This document shows, in pieces, positions 48,514 through 61,322 of a stretch of 64,000 bases of DNA; within the stretch, counting starts at the first letter, position 1, and each line of letters opens with the position of its first letter. The stretch lies in assembly GCA_028671895.1 (NCBI GenBank), contig CM053795.1, positions 11,615,501 through 11,679,500 on the forward strand, in the 5' to 3' direction. The notes under the pieces are model-generated. The model searched no databases and was not told the DNA's origin. It saw nothing but the letters and a program-made list of their open reading frames with translations. The translations under genes were made by a program, and so were the position numbers. This DNA is from Oenanthe sinensis. Lineage: Eukaryota; Streptophyta; Magnoliopsida; Apiales; Apiaceae.

Positions 48514-51248
48514 GTATGTATGGGGAGCTTCCAAGAGAAACTTTGTCATAATAGAAACTTAGAAACTCTTTTGAACATGTGGTGGCATTTTTTTTACTAA
48601 TTTAAAAGTTATGACCTGCTAAAAAATAAAACGGTTAAATTTCTGAAAATTAATAAAACTTTCGTATAAATGGGTTCCAACATGTAGATGTAACTAATGT
48701 TCAACACATCTGCTAAATAATAAAAAATGGTGGTTATTTTGCAAATAATTGGAACTTTCGGTATAACTGAGGTTCACATGCATAACTAAGGTTCAAGATA
48801 GATATCCAAATATCTGTCTTGAACCTTAGTTTTCTAAATATTTAACTCTTAAAAAGAATGTTACAATTGAACAACAATTAAATCAAGTTAATAGTTTTAT
48901 TACCTAAATTTGAAAATGTGAACCCCAGAAGAATCGTTGATACTAAATATAATTTATAAACTCAAACACATATAATTAAAGTTCAACACGTATATCAACA
49001 TGTGTATAATTAAAGTTCAACATGTTCAAAAAAGTTTGTGTTTCTACTTTAAGTTTTAACAAAGTTCTCATGTATTCTGTTCCGTAGGTCAGGAGCATCA
49101 CCATGAACTTTCTTAAATGCCAGATTAGAACTTTTTACATCTGCAGTATGATGATCTATTTTTTGCTAGTAAAGATTTATTATACTCCATGATCACCTAT
49201 CACAATATAAGTGCCGCTAAATATATATTGTCGATCACTCTGCCTGTTTTTGGGAATGCATTATGCTAATACCATTTATGTTTGTGTATAATTTCACCTT
49301 GCTTACAGTGGGCACGTTGGTATTGGTGACTTTTTAAGGGTCATGAGATTGAAGCGTTGTTGTCTATCTGAGAAGGTCAGCTGCCAAATATAATTTAATA
49401 TGATATAATTTACATCTGGTGTTCATGTTCCATTTGTATCTTATAGTTTATTTCCTTATTGAAGATTAAATCTCACAGATTTGATTTGGAAACAGTTGCT
49501 AGTTAAATTTTATCAAAAATATAATTTAGTCTAATATATTCGATCAAGGTGGTGTTTGAACTATAGGTTTCAGTTCAGCTTCTAGTTTATTACACAACTG
49601 TGCTTATGTGCAAGATTAATATGTCTTCTCTTGCTGTATCTTGAAAACCCTTTCATTATTTCAGATATTCCGGTTCCTTGATGCGAAAAACACGGGTCGG
49701 ATAACATTCAAGCAGGTCTGTCTTGGCAAATCACTCACTTTAGCTCCTCATCCTCTGTGCATGTGATGTTAATTTTAATCATTTGCATGTGCACAGACAA
49801 AATATGTGTACATTAAGGCACATTTAATACTCTTTTTGAGGCCTTTGTAATCATCTGATACTGACAGCCTGATGTACTTCATTAGCCATTATGTGCTGCA
49901 TGACTATAATATAGCAATGTACCTAGGGTCTGTTGTATATGAAGCATTTATGGTTATCCAGCCTTCTTTAAGCTCTTGACTAGGCACATGAGCAAGTATC
50001 TCCCCAGATATTATATCATAAACTTGATGTGCTTATATGGGTCTTTTAATTTAATTTGGTTTTTTATTTTTTGCTTCTATGCTTGAGCAAGGGTCTATTT
50101 GTTCTTAAATATTACTCTCTGGCCAATTCCCAACAAATTCAATATTTTAGTCTATAACTTATTTACTTCTACTTCGCCTTTTTCCTAGACAGGGGTGCCT
50201 GGGTCATCATTGATCATATGATTGATGAAGTTGGGATATGAACTGTTTATAGTTGTGGAAAAAGCTTAAGATTCATATTTTTGTGTAGGAGGCAGTAGTA
50301 TTATTTTCTTGTAATACTATATTGCTAGACAATTCCCCAGTTTTGTGCTCCGACTTCGCTTAACAATTTTTTGGCAGTTTTTTTCTAAATTTAAAATTAT
50401 TGCTCAAAGAAATGCAGGAGTAAGCTGGGTTTCGAATTGGTACATGTACACACGTACATATGTATCCATTGCATTTCTAACTTCTTTAAATTTCTTTAAA
50501 ATATTGTTAAAGTTATAATGCAGCTTATTTAGATTGCATGTTGCCTTGTATAATTACAAAGCCTATCTTTTAGTTGAGTTTTTTCTTAACTGCAAATTAC
50601 ATGTTCTTCACATTAATATTTCATGTATGTATTAATATATGTTCTGGAAAGGTTACGTATTTCATTAGTATCAATCTGCTTTACTGTATCTTGATTAGTA
50701 TAATTATTGCTGCAGTTTTTGGTTGGATCGTCGCATATCCTGAAGCAACCGTTGTTTCGACGAGCCTGTGAAGTAGCATTCGCTGAATGCGATGTTAATG
50801 CAAACTGTTACATTACACAGCAAGAGGTATGTCTTCTTTAAGTTTTCCCCTAGAATGGCACTATAAATACCACACATTTAATCTTTGTATGCATCACAGC
50901 TGGAAGATGCCATCGTGCCTGCTATTCCGGACATAAATAAGGATGAGGTAAGGATATTGGAAATTCATCATTTTAATTTATTGTCTTGAACATTGTTATT
51001 TACGAAAAGAAAATAAAGAGGGTTTGCAGTTTTACCTATGTATGAGTTTCTTTTTTCACTCTTGCCACTTGCAGACTCAGCAAGTCTTCAAATTGTTCGA
51101 CAAAGATAATGATGGGAAGATTAACAAGGACGATTTCATGACCTGTCTAAGAAGAAACCCACTTCTTATCTCACTTTTTTCACGCCAATTATCACAAATT
51201 GACTTGACCTCTGAAGTTGCTGATAAGAGCATTGAAGATATGATATAA
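36457..51248 (+). CDS. LPEAT2: Lysophospholipid acyltransferase LPEAT2 with C-terminal EF hands
   Basis: Fourteen exons join in frame to 551 residues: 36457-36911, 42097-42277, 42456-42515, 43792-43955, 44044-44107, 44247-44315, 46385-46480, 46953-46997, 47893-47963, 49309-49375, 49665-49715, 50716-50826, 50900-50947, 51075-51248; all GT-AG. Residues 1-~90 are acidic and cytosolic-like; a hydrophobic stretch ([22 protein letters not shown]) near 95-120 is a membrane anchor. The PlsC motifs are NHVSYID (His175, Asp180) and [11 protein letters not shown] (Glu248). The C-terminus holds EF-hand-like segments, only the last ([12 protein letters not shown], 503-514) with a full Ca-binding loop. The enzyme transfers acyl groups to lyso-PE and related lysolipids in the Golgi/endosomal membranes. 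Intron 1 (5.2 kb) holds a TRIM relic and a copia element, but coding phase is untouched. Confidence 0.93.
37270..37545 (+). mobile_element. TRIM family B, partial copy in LPEAT2 intron 1
   Basis: An LTR end (ACACCTTGAGG ... GTAACTTAACA) is followed by TGGTATCAAAGC (primer site) and by internal sequence shared with the copy at 34206, including GGTTCGAGTCC and GTGATCCACTC...GACCCATAA. The 3' LTR is missing where the copia element begins. Confidence 0.75.
37560..41990 (-). mobile_element. Ty1/copia retrotransposon, inactive, antisense in LPEAT2 intron 1
   Basis: Read on the minus strand: 5' LTR (41990-41740), primer site TGGTATCAGAGC (41738-41727), Gag (41675-~40830) with a CX2CX4HX4C knuckle ([14 protein letters not shown], near 40740-40810), protease motif DSGCSHHM (~40630), integrase ([27 protein letters not shown]; ~40260-39370), reverse transcriptase ([21 protein letters not shown]; ~39055-38190) and RNase H (~37877-37578, DEVADIQTK). 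Many stops and frameshifts separate the pieces, and no 3' LTR is found at the left end. It cannot be autonomous. Confidence 0.9.
41740..41990 (-). repeat. 5' LTR of the copia element (251 bp)
   Basis: On the minus strand it starts TGTTAGAGTTT and ends ATTAATTAACA, next to the primer site. Its partner is absent. Confidence 0.8.
44783..44995. mobile_element. MITE with ~60-bp TIRs in LPEAT2 intron 6
   Basis: GGTCCTGACAATC ... CCATC(C/T)A... TTTTTTATAGC(G/A)GATA at the left is mirrored by TATCTGCTATAAAAAACTGT ... ATTGTCAGGGACC at the right. The terminal CCTGACAAT is shared with the larger TIR element at 10866-11679. Confidence 0.8.
45539..45757. mobile_element. Stowaway/mariner-type MITE in LPEAT2 intron 6
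   Basis: The left end GCTCCCCTCCCCTCCCATAT and right end ATAATGGAATGGAGGGAGTA are inverted, with the usual mariner-MITE sequence. Confidence 0.65.
48214..48444. mobile_element. 231-bp MITE with ~80-bp TIRs in LPEAT2 intron 9
   Basis: GGTAACA...GAAAACTTTTTAGC(A/G)TGAGAACC is mirrored at the right end (GGTTCTCACGCTAAAAAGTTT...TGTTACC). The arms continue through TTCTGCAGAA. No coding capacity; it is inserted in a TA repeat. Confidence 0.85.
48445..48521. repeat. (AT)n-(GTAT)n microsatellite
   Basis: Simple repeat directly beside the MITE at 48214. Confidence 0.95.
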
Positions 51249-53028
51249 TGGCTGAACTCTGTTTGTTGATGATTTTTGGAAGTAGTCCAGTCTTGTTAAA
51301 TTTCCCTCCCATTTAGTAGAGGGAATAGAAGTTGTCTGTTTATAGCTTGTGTTGATTTCCCATTATTTTGCCTGGGGCTATATATTTCTTCTTCTTTCTT
51401 TTACTTTTTTTTTTTTTGAAATATTCTTTCTATTACTTTTCTTTTATAGAATGAAGAAGTGATCTTTTGTAACATATTAATTATCGGTTATCAGTTTCTG
51501 TATCGCTTTCCTGATGTTATCTTGTTACTGTAAAACACAAATATTTTTCCATTCATATCGAAAGGATGGTTGAATGGAACTTATTTTGTTTTGACATTTA
51601 GCCTTGAAGGTTGGCTTGCTTTATTTTTTGATGAACATATATTTTTCATATAACATTTTGTCAGAAGATGAGACACACACAAACTTTATCTTATTACGTC
51701 CGTATTAGCTACATATTCCTATGCAGGAAAGGACCATTTTGAATATACAACCCATTGTCTGAGGAGTGTATTTCTAATATATATTATTTGTTTTTATATC
51801 TTTACATATATTTTTTAAACTGTAAAGCCCTAGGTAAATTCAGAGAATCTATAATGTAAGTTATGCCAATGTACAATGAAATTTGTGTATTATATAATAG
51901 ATTAGAAAATAGAGCGTTTCGAAACAGTGGGTGTTAGGAGTTTAGGACCACCTGCACCTGGCTAAACTTAATTAAAAAGATGGTTAAATAATAATGTTTA
52001 CTTGAAAATGTAAAGAAAGGAGAGATTCGCACGCCTAATGCTAGTGGTCCTCTAATCTATCATACGAATCAAGTTAGAAACTGTTAAACACTTGAGCCTA
52101 ATTATATTTTTGCTCACACACTAAACAACATCTTATCCGTCTTTCCTCGACATTTTATTCTGTCTTTCCTCCATGTATAACAAAAGCAAAGTTTTCGTAA
52201 ATTCAACATACATACATGTGTATATATTTCTGATCCGTAACAAGCTATTGATATAACACATATCTGCTAGTAATCCGTTGATATAAAATGTATATGCCGA
52301 TTTTTATATGAATGCGAATGTGACGTTATTCTATCCGCGTATTTTAATTTTTTTTATCTATTCATTATAAAAAATGTGAATAAATAATTATTGACGATCG
52401 ATTTTAGGACTATATAATATCACAATATGTTAACATGGATTATGGGAACCAATTTGTGAAAAGCCATAGGCATCAACTTCTTTTTAATGTTCTGGTCGAA
52501 CAAATATATATATATAGGTATAGGTATAGGTATAGGTATAGCAAGCACACTGTATCTGTATGCAAATATCCTACTAGGAGTATTAAATTGAACTAGCCTT
52601 CTACAGGGCCAGGAAAGGTGAATAGATAAAACCTAGGCCGGTGCACGTAAAAGGAAGCCAAATTCTAGGTGGCTGCTACATTTTAATTAATCTTATTATC
52701 TGAGTGCTAACAGGTGTCAGCTTCTACTTTTTCTTATTTTATTTATTTACCTGCACAACAACGTGAAAACCTATGCATTTATATATTCCATCTCTCTATT
52801 TGGTTTTATTTTACGTTTAAGCACACATTTTTAGGAATTTTGATTATATAGTTAAATTTATTATTTTAAAATTTTTAATTTTTTAAATAAAAATATTAAA
52901 TTAAAACTTTTATTCACAAAAAAAAATTAAAAAATAATAATTCTAATTATCTAGTTAAAACTCTTAAAATAGTGTGTCAAAAAGTATAATGACAAATATT
53001 ACCAAAAAGATAGAGTATTTTATTATTA

Positions 53029-53290
53029 TTACTCTTTTCATCCCCATTTAGATATTCACTTTGCTTTTTATACAGTTTAGACTCATCTTTGACCGTAATT
53101 TAATAATAATAATATATAATTGAAAAAATTTAAAATATTATATTGTTAAAAAGTATATATGATCTATTTTAAAATATATTTTTTAGTTTTTTAAAATTGT
53201 AAATGAATAATTTTTAAATTCCGATAAAATATTAATCAATTTCACTTCAAAACAATCAAAATGAACGTGTAAATAGAAACGGAGGGATTA
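53029..53290. mobile_element. Stowaway/mariner-type MITE
   Basis: The ends TACTCTTTTCATCCCCATTT and AAATAGAAACGGAGGGATTA form a mariner-style inverted pair, somewhat decayed. Confidence 0.6.
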
Positions 53291-55149
53291 ATATTTTTCG
53301 CACTGCGCGAACCATACTAGAAGTGCAAAGAGTATCTGCGGGATACTCCTCATACATTATTTTAAATTATAAAATAAAGAAACAGGCATGAATTTGAGTT
53401 TTAAAAAAAGAAATTAAAGACTTTTTAAAATGTTAAAAAAAAATCTTCAATTTTAATAGTTTTTATTTTTTATTATTTTTCCCCTCATTATCTTTTTTTA
53501 TATTATTATTATAGAGTTTTAATATAAATGAAGAGTGAATATAAAAAACCGAATTGATACATTTAAAAATATGATAACTTATTAAGAGCATTTATATGGG
53601 GTCCCTTTTTCCCATCCCAAAATTAGAGTAAAAATAGCAATTCTCTAAAATTATCTTTATATTTTATTTATTTATTAAAAAAATTCAATATCCCATTCCA
53701 CATCTTCATCCCTATTTTCCTTTTTATTATTTTTTTTCTCACTTCTTTTTACAACTTTAATTATTACCTTTTTTTACGGGAAACTTTAACTATTTCCTTA
53801 TTTCTACTCATTTTTATATATAAATATTGTATAGAATAGAAAATGGGAAGATGATTAGTAAGTCTCCAAATTTTGGAAACTTATTTTAATCCATAAACTT
53901 TTTTCTAAAATAGAGAACTGAATATAAAGTATCTTTTTAGCTAAGTTTCGTAATTTTCTTGAAATATGAGGACGAGGATCAGTTCCATGTATTTCGATTC
54001 TACAAATCTAAACCCGTTTTATCAGATCTACTCTATCATCTATATTTTTATTCGAATTAAAATCGAGAATAATTGAACCTCAATTATAATATTCATTTTA
54101 ATTTTGATTCCAAATTTTAGATATCAGGTAACTTTGATTTAATTTAGATCGAAATCAAACTGTGCATTCATCTCTAACAAATTCAAATATTTATTTATGT
54201 GAATTGTCAAAACTAAAGAAATTTATTCATTTTTAATATTTTATAAAACTTTACTATATTATTTATAAATAAAAACATGGATTTAGTTCAAATACTCATT
54301 ATATTTTGAGCCAACGACTTGTCATTAATTGAAAATATCTATCATATATCATCATGAAACAAAATACGACAAATTACATCAGCAATAATTAGATGTTAAG
54401 CTCTCCTTGCATTACATTCGGGGTGTTTGGCCAATCTTTTTCCCCGGAAATAAGTTCTTATTTCCAGAAAAAAGTAGGTATGTATGTACTTTTTCTGAAA
54501 ATAAATAACTTATTTTTTTAGTTTTAAGATGATATTTGGTTTTAAAATTCTAAAATAAATATTTATCTTTAAAAAAATAAATGAAAATATGTAAAAAATA
54601 TGAAAATAAGTAACTTATTTTAAGTTTAAGGAACTCGCCACATTAACTTACTTATGTGCCACTTTTTGTTAATTTATTAAATTATATGCTTACATGCATT
54701 TTCATATATTAAACTGGTGTTACTTTGCACTAACTTATTTCACATATATACATAATACATGCATTTTCTCTCTTTCTTAAATTATAACATTTATTTATTT
54801 AATTATACCGAATTACAAATATTGTATAAAATAAGAAATCTCTTTCTTAATATTTTCAAGACTAATATTTTGATAATATATATATATATATGAGTTTAAT
54901 TATATTTTCATTTTAAAACCACATAACAAATGATAATATATATATATATAATTATTTATATTAAATTATGATGAATAAAATATAATTGGACATATATCCA
55001 TCTAGGGCCTAATTTAGTACATATAATTATATATTTATTTTATATAATAAATATGAGATCAATTAAACATGTTATATTGGTTTTAGATGTCTAATATTAT
55101 ATAATAAAATTATATATTTAAAATATATAAGTTTATAAATAAATTTTGA

Positions 55150-55340
55150 TACTACAATGCTTTCCACTCCCACCATTTGTTTACGTTTCGGAGACTTATT
55201 TTTAAATTATTTTTTTCTGAATAAAAATTTAAACATTCAATTTTTATTTAAAAAAATTATAAAAATAAGTTACGAACTATATTTATATGCACGACCCTCT
55301 CTCGAAAACGTAAATAAATCGGTGGGACTGAGGGAGTATA
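55150..55340. mobile_element. Stowaway/mariner-type MITE
   Basis: CACTCCCACCATTTGTTTAC near the left pairs with GTAAATAAATCGGTGGGACTG near the right, followed by AGGGAGTA. Confidence 0.65.
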
Positions 55341-56490
55341 TTATAATTGAACATATTGTATTTGAGTTGAAATTATTTATCATTCTAATATTATTATATA
55401 AATTGATTATAATAATCTAAAATTTCTATAAATATCTAATAAAATTAAATATATACATTTATAAAGAGAATTTAATTATAATACAGATTATTTGACTAGT
55501 GTGGTGGTATATGTTTAAAATCAAAAATAGAACTAACATGGTATCGTATTAGAAATTCTTTCATGATATCATCATGTTTTGGTTAAATATTGAAATAATT
55601 TTTTTCATTTAATATTATCAATTTATTAATTAAACTAATTTATTATATTATATAAAAAATTGTACATATTTTTTATTATTATTAATATTTATTTAAGTGT
55701 ATATATATTATTAATGTTCATTGACTGAATTGAAATAATAATATTTAAGTCATATCACCTCCATGCACGTTCCCTTTGAGCTTCAAAAATTCCAAGTTGC
55801 CTGTGAGTTTGGGCTAGCTATGTATGCCTTTAGAAATTAAAAATAAATCCAACCAAAATAATAATAAATGGGTTTGGTGTATAAACTCATACCAATAAAT
55901 TAAACACCTGAAAAATATAGATTAGTATACTGTACGATTTTAGAAAAATCTACACGTGTATAAGTAAAAAAAAAAAAAAAAAAAATACTGAATTTGTATC
56001 AATTTCATTGCAAAAAAAAAAATTCATTGCAAAAAAAATATGTAACATATAATAAAATTGAAATTGAAATAAATAAACAAAACAAGACACTGAGCTAGGG
56101 CTACAACAGGAGTCAAGGGTAACTTCCTTCTCAATTCAATTACCATTGTTAATTTGGAAACAAACTTAATAAGCCAAACTGGCCATAGGCCATCGGGGGG
56201 CGAGTGGGATCCACTTTATAGGGTATGACGGTATCAGTACATGGTCAAAGGGTCCCCATGTCCCCAGATCGTACTTACAAATCATACACTACAATGCGTT
56301 TTCGAATTCTGATTGATCCATGCCTTACTTTACATGTACTATCCATGCCCTACTTTACATGTACGACTCTCTCTCTCTCTCTATAAATATATGTGTATAT
56401 ATATGCAATGTATAACAAGCGTACGGACGAACCCCATGTCTTAACAACTCTCAGCTACTCTATCTCATTGAATTCTATTCACTTTTTTTT

Positions 56491-56776
56491 TAATGTCTCT
56501 CTCATTTGTATACATTTCAAAAATAATAATGTTTTAATAATAAAAAATATTATTACACCCAATAACTTTCATCCACTATCTCAAATTCATAATATAAAAA
56601 TACTATTACACTCACTACTTTCATCCACTATCTCAAATCTATTATTAAATATTAATAGGTCTCACCACTTTACCCACTTTTTACCTAACTGTACTATTAC
56701 ATTATCATTTTTTTAATTTCTCCTTATCCTCCGTGCCCATTTGATTTGTATACAAATCAATAGGACGGAGGGAGTA
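56491..56776. mobile_element. Stowaway/mariner-type MITE
   Basis: The right end GGACGGAGGGAGTAT is canonical; the left end (GTCTCTCTCATTTGTATACA) is weaker. TTTGTATACA and its complement pair at the two ends. The inside phrase TATTACAC(C/T)CA resembles, inverted, the MITE at 27942. Confidence 0.7.
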
Positions 56777-57326
56777 TCATACTATTAATTATTTAAATTT
56801 GTTCTTCTTTCTCTCCTTTACCAGAATTTGAGTATGTTAGCTTATTCTAAAAGACAGCTCGTCTAGAATGATCGTTTGTTCACAATTATTATCATCCCGC
56901 ATTTTTTCACCGATAGATAAAAACTTAAAAAGCACTCCACGGATAGGATGATATAACTTTGTATTCACATAAAAAACTAGGGTACGTTAATCATTGTACA
57001 TAGATGGCTACATCCTATGGCTACATCCTGTGGGGGATCATGACCCTTTTTTTTTGAGAGGGATCAGGCCATTTAAATATAATAATAATTATATTATTTT
57101 GTCATGGCCTTTTTATAGTGCATAAGGGTGGGCAAGAAGAACAAGTAGACAAGTTGATGGAAAGGGCCGGAGAGGGGAGCAAATGATCGATTATATTATA
57201 GATATAAGATGTAAAAGTATATATGTGAGTAAAAAAGGAAAGATGGTAATAAAAATAATAGTGTAAGGACTGAGAATCAATCAACACTTACCTTTGTTTC
57301 TACCATTCTTGGCCCTCCTCCTTCGG

Positions 57327-57333
57327 TATAAAG
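57327..57333 (+). promoter_or_regulatory. Candidate TATA box of the SOC1-like gene
   Basis: TATAAAG lies 284 bp before the ATG and is followed by a long C/T-rich leader (57360-57480), as expected for a plant 5' UTR. Confidence 0.5.
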
Positions 57334-57610
57334 TTGGTTTCCTTACCCTTTTTAGCCCTATTTTTCATCCCCCCCCCCCCTATCATTTCATATTCTCATC
57401 TTCTTTTTTTCCCTCTTCTCTGTAAGAGTTCTATCTCTCTGTTTCCTTTATTCCTCTAGCTCCCTCTTACTTGTGGAAAATATATAAGATCGAGGAAGAG
57501 ATCTAGCTTCTTTCTGTGCGTGCGTGTGTGTGTTTTATGATTCGATAAAGATTTGAATTTGAATTTGTAGGTTTTGGAGTTGTGTGAAGGTTTTATATAT
57601 AATTAAGGAA

Positions 57611-58148
57611 ATGGTGAGAGGGAAGACACAGATGAGGCGTATAGAGAACGCGACAAGCAGGCAAGTGACTTTCTCCAAGAGAAGGAATGGGCTGTTAAAG
57701 AAAGCCTTTGAGCTTTCTATTCTTTGTGATGCTGAGGTTGCTTTGATTATCTTCTCTCCTAGAGGCAAGCTCCATGAATTTGCTAGCTCTAGGTAATTAC
57801 ATCTATCCATCCATCCATACATACATATATATTCTTCTTTCCATAATCAAGTCTGCTTATAACAATATTATAGGTTTCTTTAATTATCTTCTCTCCTATA
57901 TTAGTCCGGCCAAGCTTGATGTTAATGTATGAATTTATTAAGGCTGGTTTTGTACCCTAGGGTTTCATGCTTCATCTATTAGCTCCTTCTGTAGATCTTT
58001 GACTCTTTGAGTGATACTGTGTGTTTGTAAAACAATAGATCCATCTGTCCAAGGTGTGTGCTTTTATTAGAAACCAAATCTTTGTTGACTTGAGACTTGA
58101 TAAAGATTTCAATCTTTGTTGATCAGCTAAATTAATATTTGTGCTTTT

Positions 58149-58196
<48 letters not shown>

Positions 58197-60525
58197 AAAT
58201 AATTTTTATCATCATTTTATTTTCTTCCGTCCTAAATAACACACACAATAGAGATACAACAATTTGAGAAAGATTAATTTGTAGGCAACTGAATCACTAT
58301 AAATTTGATTATATACACCATATATATCCAAATAATTAAGTATAACTCGATTTTACAGTATGTATACAGTATGGATTAACCGAAATTGGATTAAGATTAC
58401 TATGATATGTGGGTTGCGGGGTTAGGATTATGATTCTTGTATGTGTCCGAGAAGAAAGAAAGAAAAATTATGATAAAACTCTTTCCTGACACTGATATAG
58501 TACGTAACGATATTTTCATAAAAAATATTGATTTGTACTTTTTATTTGCGTAAATTCAATATATCTTTTATTATTTTCTTGTCATTTCGTTTTTTCCATA
58601 TCATACTCGTGTTTCGATTTAAAGTATACAAGCTCATTTTATGTGTACATGTATTTGTATAAGAGTTGATTAAAATACATAATATATACATGAAATTATA
58701 CGACACCATCCGAATTCATGACAGTTCTAATGCAAAGCTAATATAATTGAAAAAGTAATTAGATTTAGATCGATCTACTTTAACACTATAAGTACTTGAG
58801 CAGCATGCTTTAGAACCTTTTGGGTTAAGCTAGTTAAAAAAAAGTTATTTATAATTTATTTATTTTAAGTTAAAAGTAATATTTTTTTCCTTTAAATTAA
58901 ATGTATCTGTTTGGCTACTTTTATATAAAGTGATTTTTTAAAAATAAATTTTAACTTGAAAAATAAAATTTATATTATTTAAATATAAAATAAAAGTATA
59001 AAGTTCAAATGAGTTAAAAAAAATGTCTCAAATGTGTGTTTATATTAAAATTTGATTGAAAAAATGTATCTAAAAAGTACTTAAAAATAATCTTAAATTG
59101 GAAATTTTAAATGTAAACAATTTAAAATAAATTGGGGTACAATTTTACTTCATCTTAATCATTAGACATTACTAAACACCAAGTCTATTAATAGTTTTCA
59201 AAACCAACCCATATATATATATATAGGTGATGTTAACTCTCTATCTATTACTCTACTAATTATTATGCTAAAATATATGGTTACATATAATGTTTTGGAA
59301 GCTGTGATGTCACTGTGCAGCATGCACGAGACAATCGAACGATACCGGAAACACACCAAGGATGCTAGAAGTAACCTCCCACCTGTGATGCAGGACACAC
59401 AGCTGGTAATATTTATATCTCTCTCCCATATATATATATATAGTCCCCGTTAACAATTACATTTGATACCTAGACTCTGGCAGACGCATTCATGATTAAA
59501 TCTGGAAAATAAGTCGACTGATGGAATCAGATACAAATGAAGAGCCTATTTTAGAAGTCTTTGTATTTATATATATCGATCATCAAACTAACGTACAATT
59601 GGTACGTGTAGATTTCATTTATATAACATCATCAGCGGTATTTACCATTTACATAATGTTACTTGTCGACTTTGAAACATGAAGATACTAGATCGAGTCT
59701 TATATCGTGGTGTAACTGAATGCAGCATATAAAGCATGAAACAGCAAGTTTAGCAAAGAAGATTGAGCTACTTGAAGTTTCAAAGCGGTTAGCTAGCTAC
59801 CTCACAGTCCTCTTGCCTAGCGCTACATATATATATATATACTTCCTACTAAAGTATTCAAACATTTATTGAATGAGCGTAGGAAATTATTGGGAGAAGG
59901 TTTAGGATCATGCTCCATTAGTGAACTGCAACAGATAGAACAGCAGCTAGAGAAGAGTGTATGCACTGTGCGAGCTAGAAAGGTACATACCGTTTGTGTT
60001 ATGTTATAACGTCAGACTGATCGAATAAGGTAGATTCTTATATAACTTACATTTGATATATATATATCTACTATATATATTAACAATTTGTGTATTCATA
60101 TATATTTCAGATGCAGACCTTCAAAGAGCAGATTGAGCAACTAAAGGAAAAGGTAAACCATGCATTGCCAAATTTATTAAGGTCGGTCATACATATTTCT
60201 TGAAATTAAATTTATGAATTCCAGGAGAAGAATCTTCAAGCAGATAACGCAATCCTACTTGCCAAGCAGGTAATCTAGCTACAAACATATATGTATGGCT
60301 TTTCAATATGAAGTTCAGATTTTGCAAAGAGCGTTTATACTAACAACTCTGACTGTACGTTATTATTAATTGGTTTTTCAGTATCAAGTTGAACCGCGAC
60401 AAGAGTCGCCAGAAGATAGAGGGAACTTAACCTCCATAACAGAAAGCAGTGAGAATTCAGATGTGGAGACTGAACTGTTCATTGGACCTCCCGAAAAGAG
60501 ATTTAAGCGCACCATCGACAAATGA
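57611..60525 (+). CDS. SOC1: MIKC-type MADS-box transcription factor, SOC1/TM3 clade
   Basis: Seven exons join in frame to 219 residues: 57611-57792, 59321-59405, 59726-59787, 59883-59982, 60111-60152, 60225-60269, 60382-60525, the exon pattern usual for MIKC genes. Residues 1-60 are a full MADS domain ([20 protein letters not shown]...[11 protein letters not shown]). The I domain ([15 protein letters not shown]) and a K domain with [18 protein letters not shown] and QQLEKSV follow. Near the end is the SOC1 motif ([10 protein letters not shown]), which places it in the SOC1/AGL42 clade, followed by a basic tail KRFKRTIDK. Such proteins act in the nucleus as dimers and promote flowering by integrating age, gibberellin and photoperiod signals. 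The first intron is 1.5 kb. No lesion is seen; orthology to SOC1 rather than AGL42/71/72 needs a tree. Confidence 0.9.
58151..58193. repeat. (AT)n microsatellite in MADS intron 1
   Basis: About 43 bp of alternating AT. Confidence 0.95.
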
Positions 60526-61322
60526 TATATATTACCCTACTACTAGCTTCTGCCGTGTTGCATTTCATTTTCCATATCAAATTGTTATATATATTTATTT
60601 TAAAAGAAGAATTATTGCATTTTCACCAATCCAAGTACACCCATAATTAGGGCTAAATTTGCTGAATTATTGCATTATTGGCTTATTGCATATATATACT
60701 TGAATATGAATATTCTTATTATTCTTTGATAAAAATATATTTATTATTATTTTTACCATATTTTGACAACAAAATTTGAATTGCAGATGTATTCAAAATT
60801 GGGCTAGAGATAATAAAGATCGGATGTTTTACACACGCGTATGGATTATCTGTAAAATGCATAATAAAATTGAATTGAATTGAAATTTCTATATAACAAG
60901 TTAATAAAATTATTTAAAAGTCAAAATTAAAGTTAAAATAATATATCAGATTAACTATAATTTTGTTTTCAAAATTTAACCAATGTAACAATCGAACTAA
61001 AACATTATTTATTTTATATTTTATACAATGTTCTAATAATTTTCAAACAACCGATTAATCTACCATATATTAATTTTGGATGTATCTTTTCTTTGCATTC
61101 CATCAATTTAGTTTCCAAAATTCAATTAATCACTATAAACTATTTTTGTAGGATTTATTTGAAAATAAATAAGACTACTATATTAAATATTACTATAATA
61201 CTAAAATATACTCAATTATTATTTGGACTAATCCCTAATTGATATCTTATTACCGATTTCTACATCTATGTTTATGTAACTTTTGTCAAATAATAAGTAA
61301 ACTTTTGAAAAATAAGAAATAT
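60526..61322. other. Downstream flank of the MADS gene
   Basis: AT-rich DNA with no ORF; includes the 3' UTR. Nothing else seen. Confidence 0.4.

Larger units (their letters stand above)
51249..57326. other. Large AT-rich intergenic region
   Basis: No gene is supported in about 6 kb between LPEAT2 and the MADS gene. It holds MITEs (listed separately), a short run of GGTATA hexamers at 52516-52541, a poly-A stretch near 55968-55985 and CT repeats near 56366-56381. Confidence 0.5.

Noticed and set aside
57361..57390. Poly-C run before the MADS gene as a possible G-quadruplex element
   Set aside because: One uninterrupted C run without the four separated G tracts that a canonical quadruplex needs; it could be a simple length-variable homopolymer.
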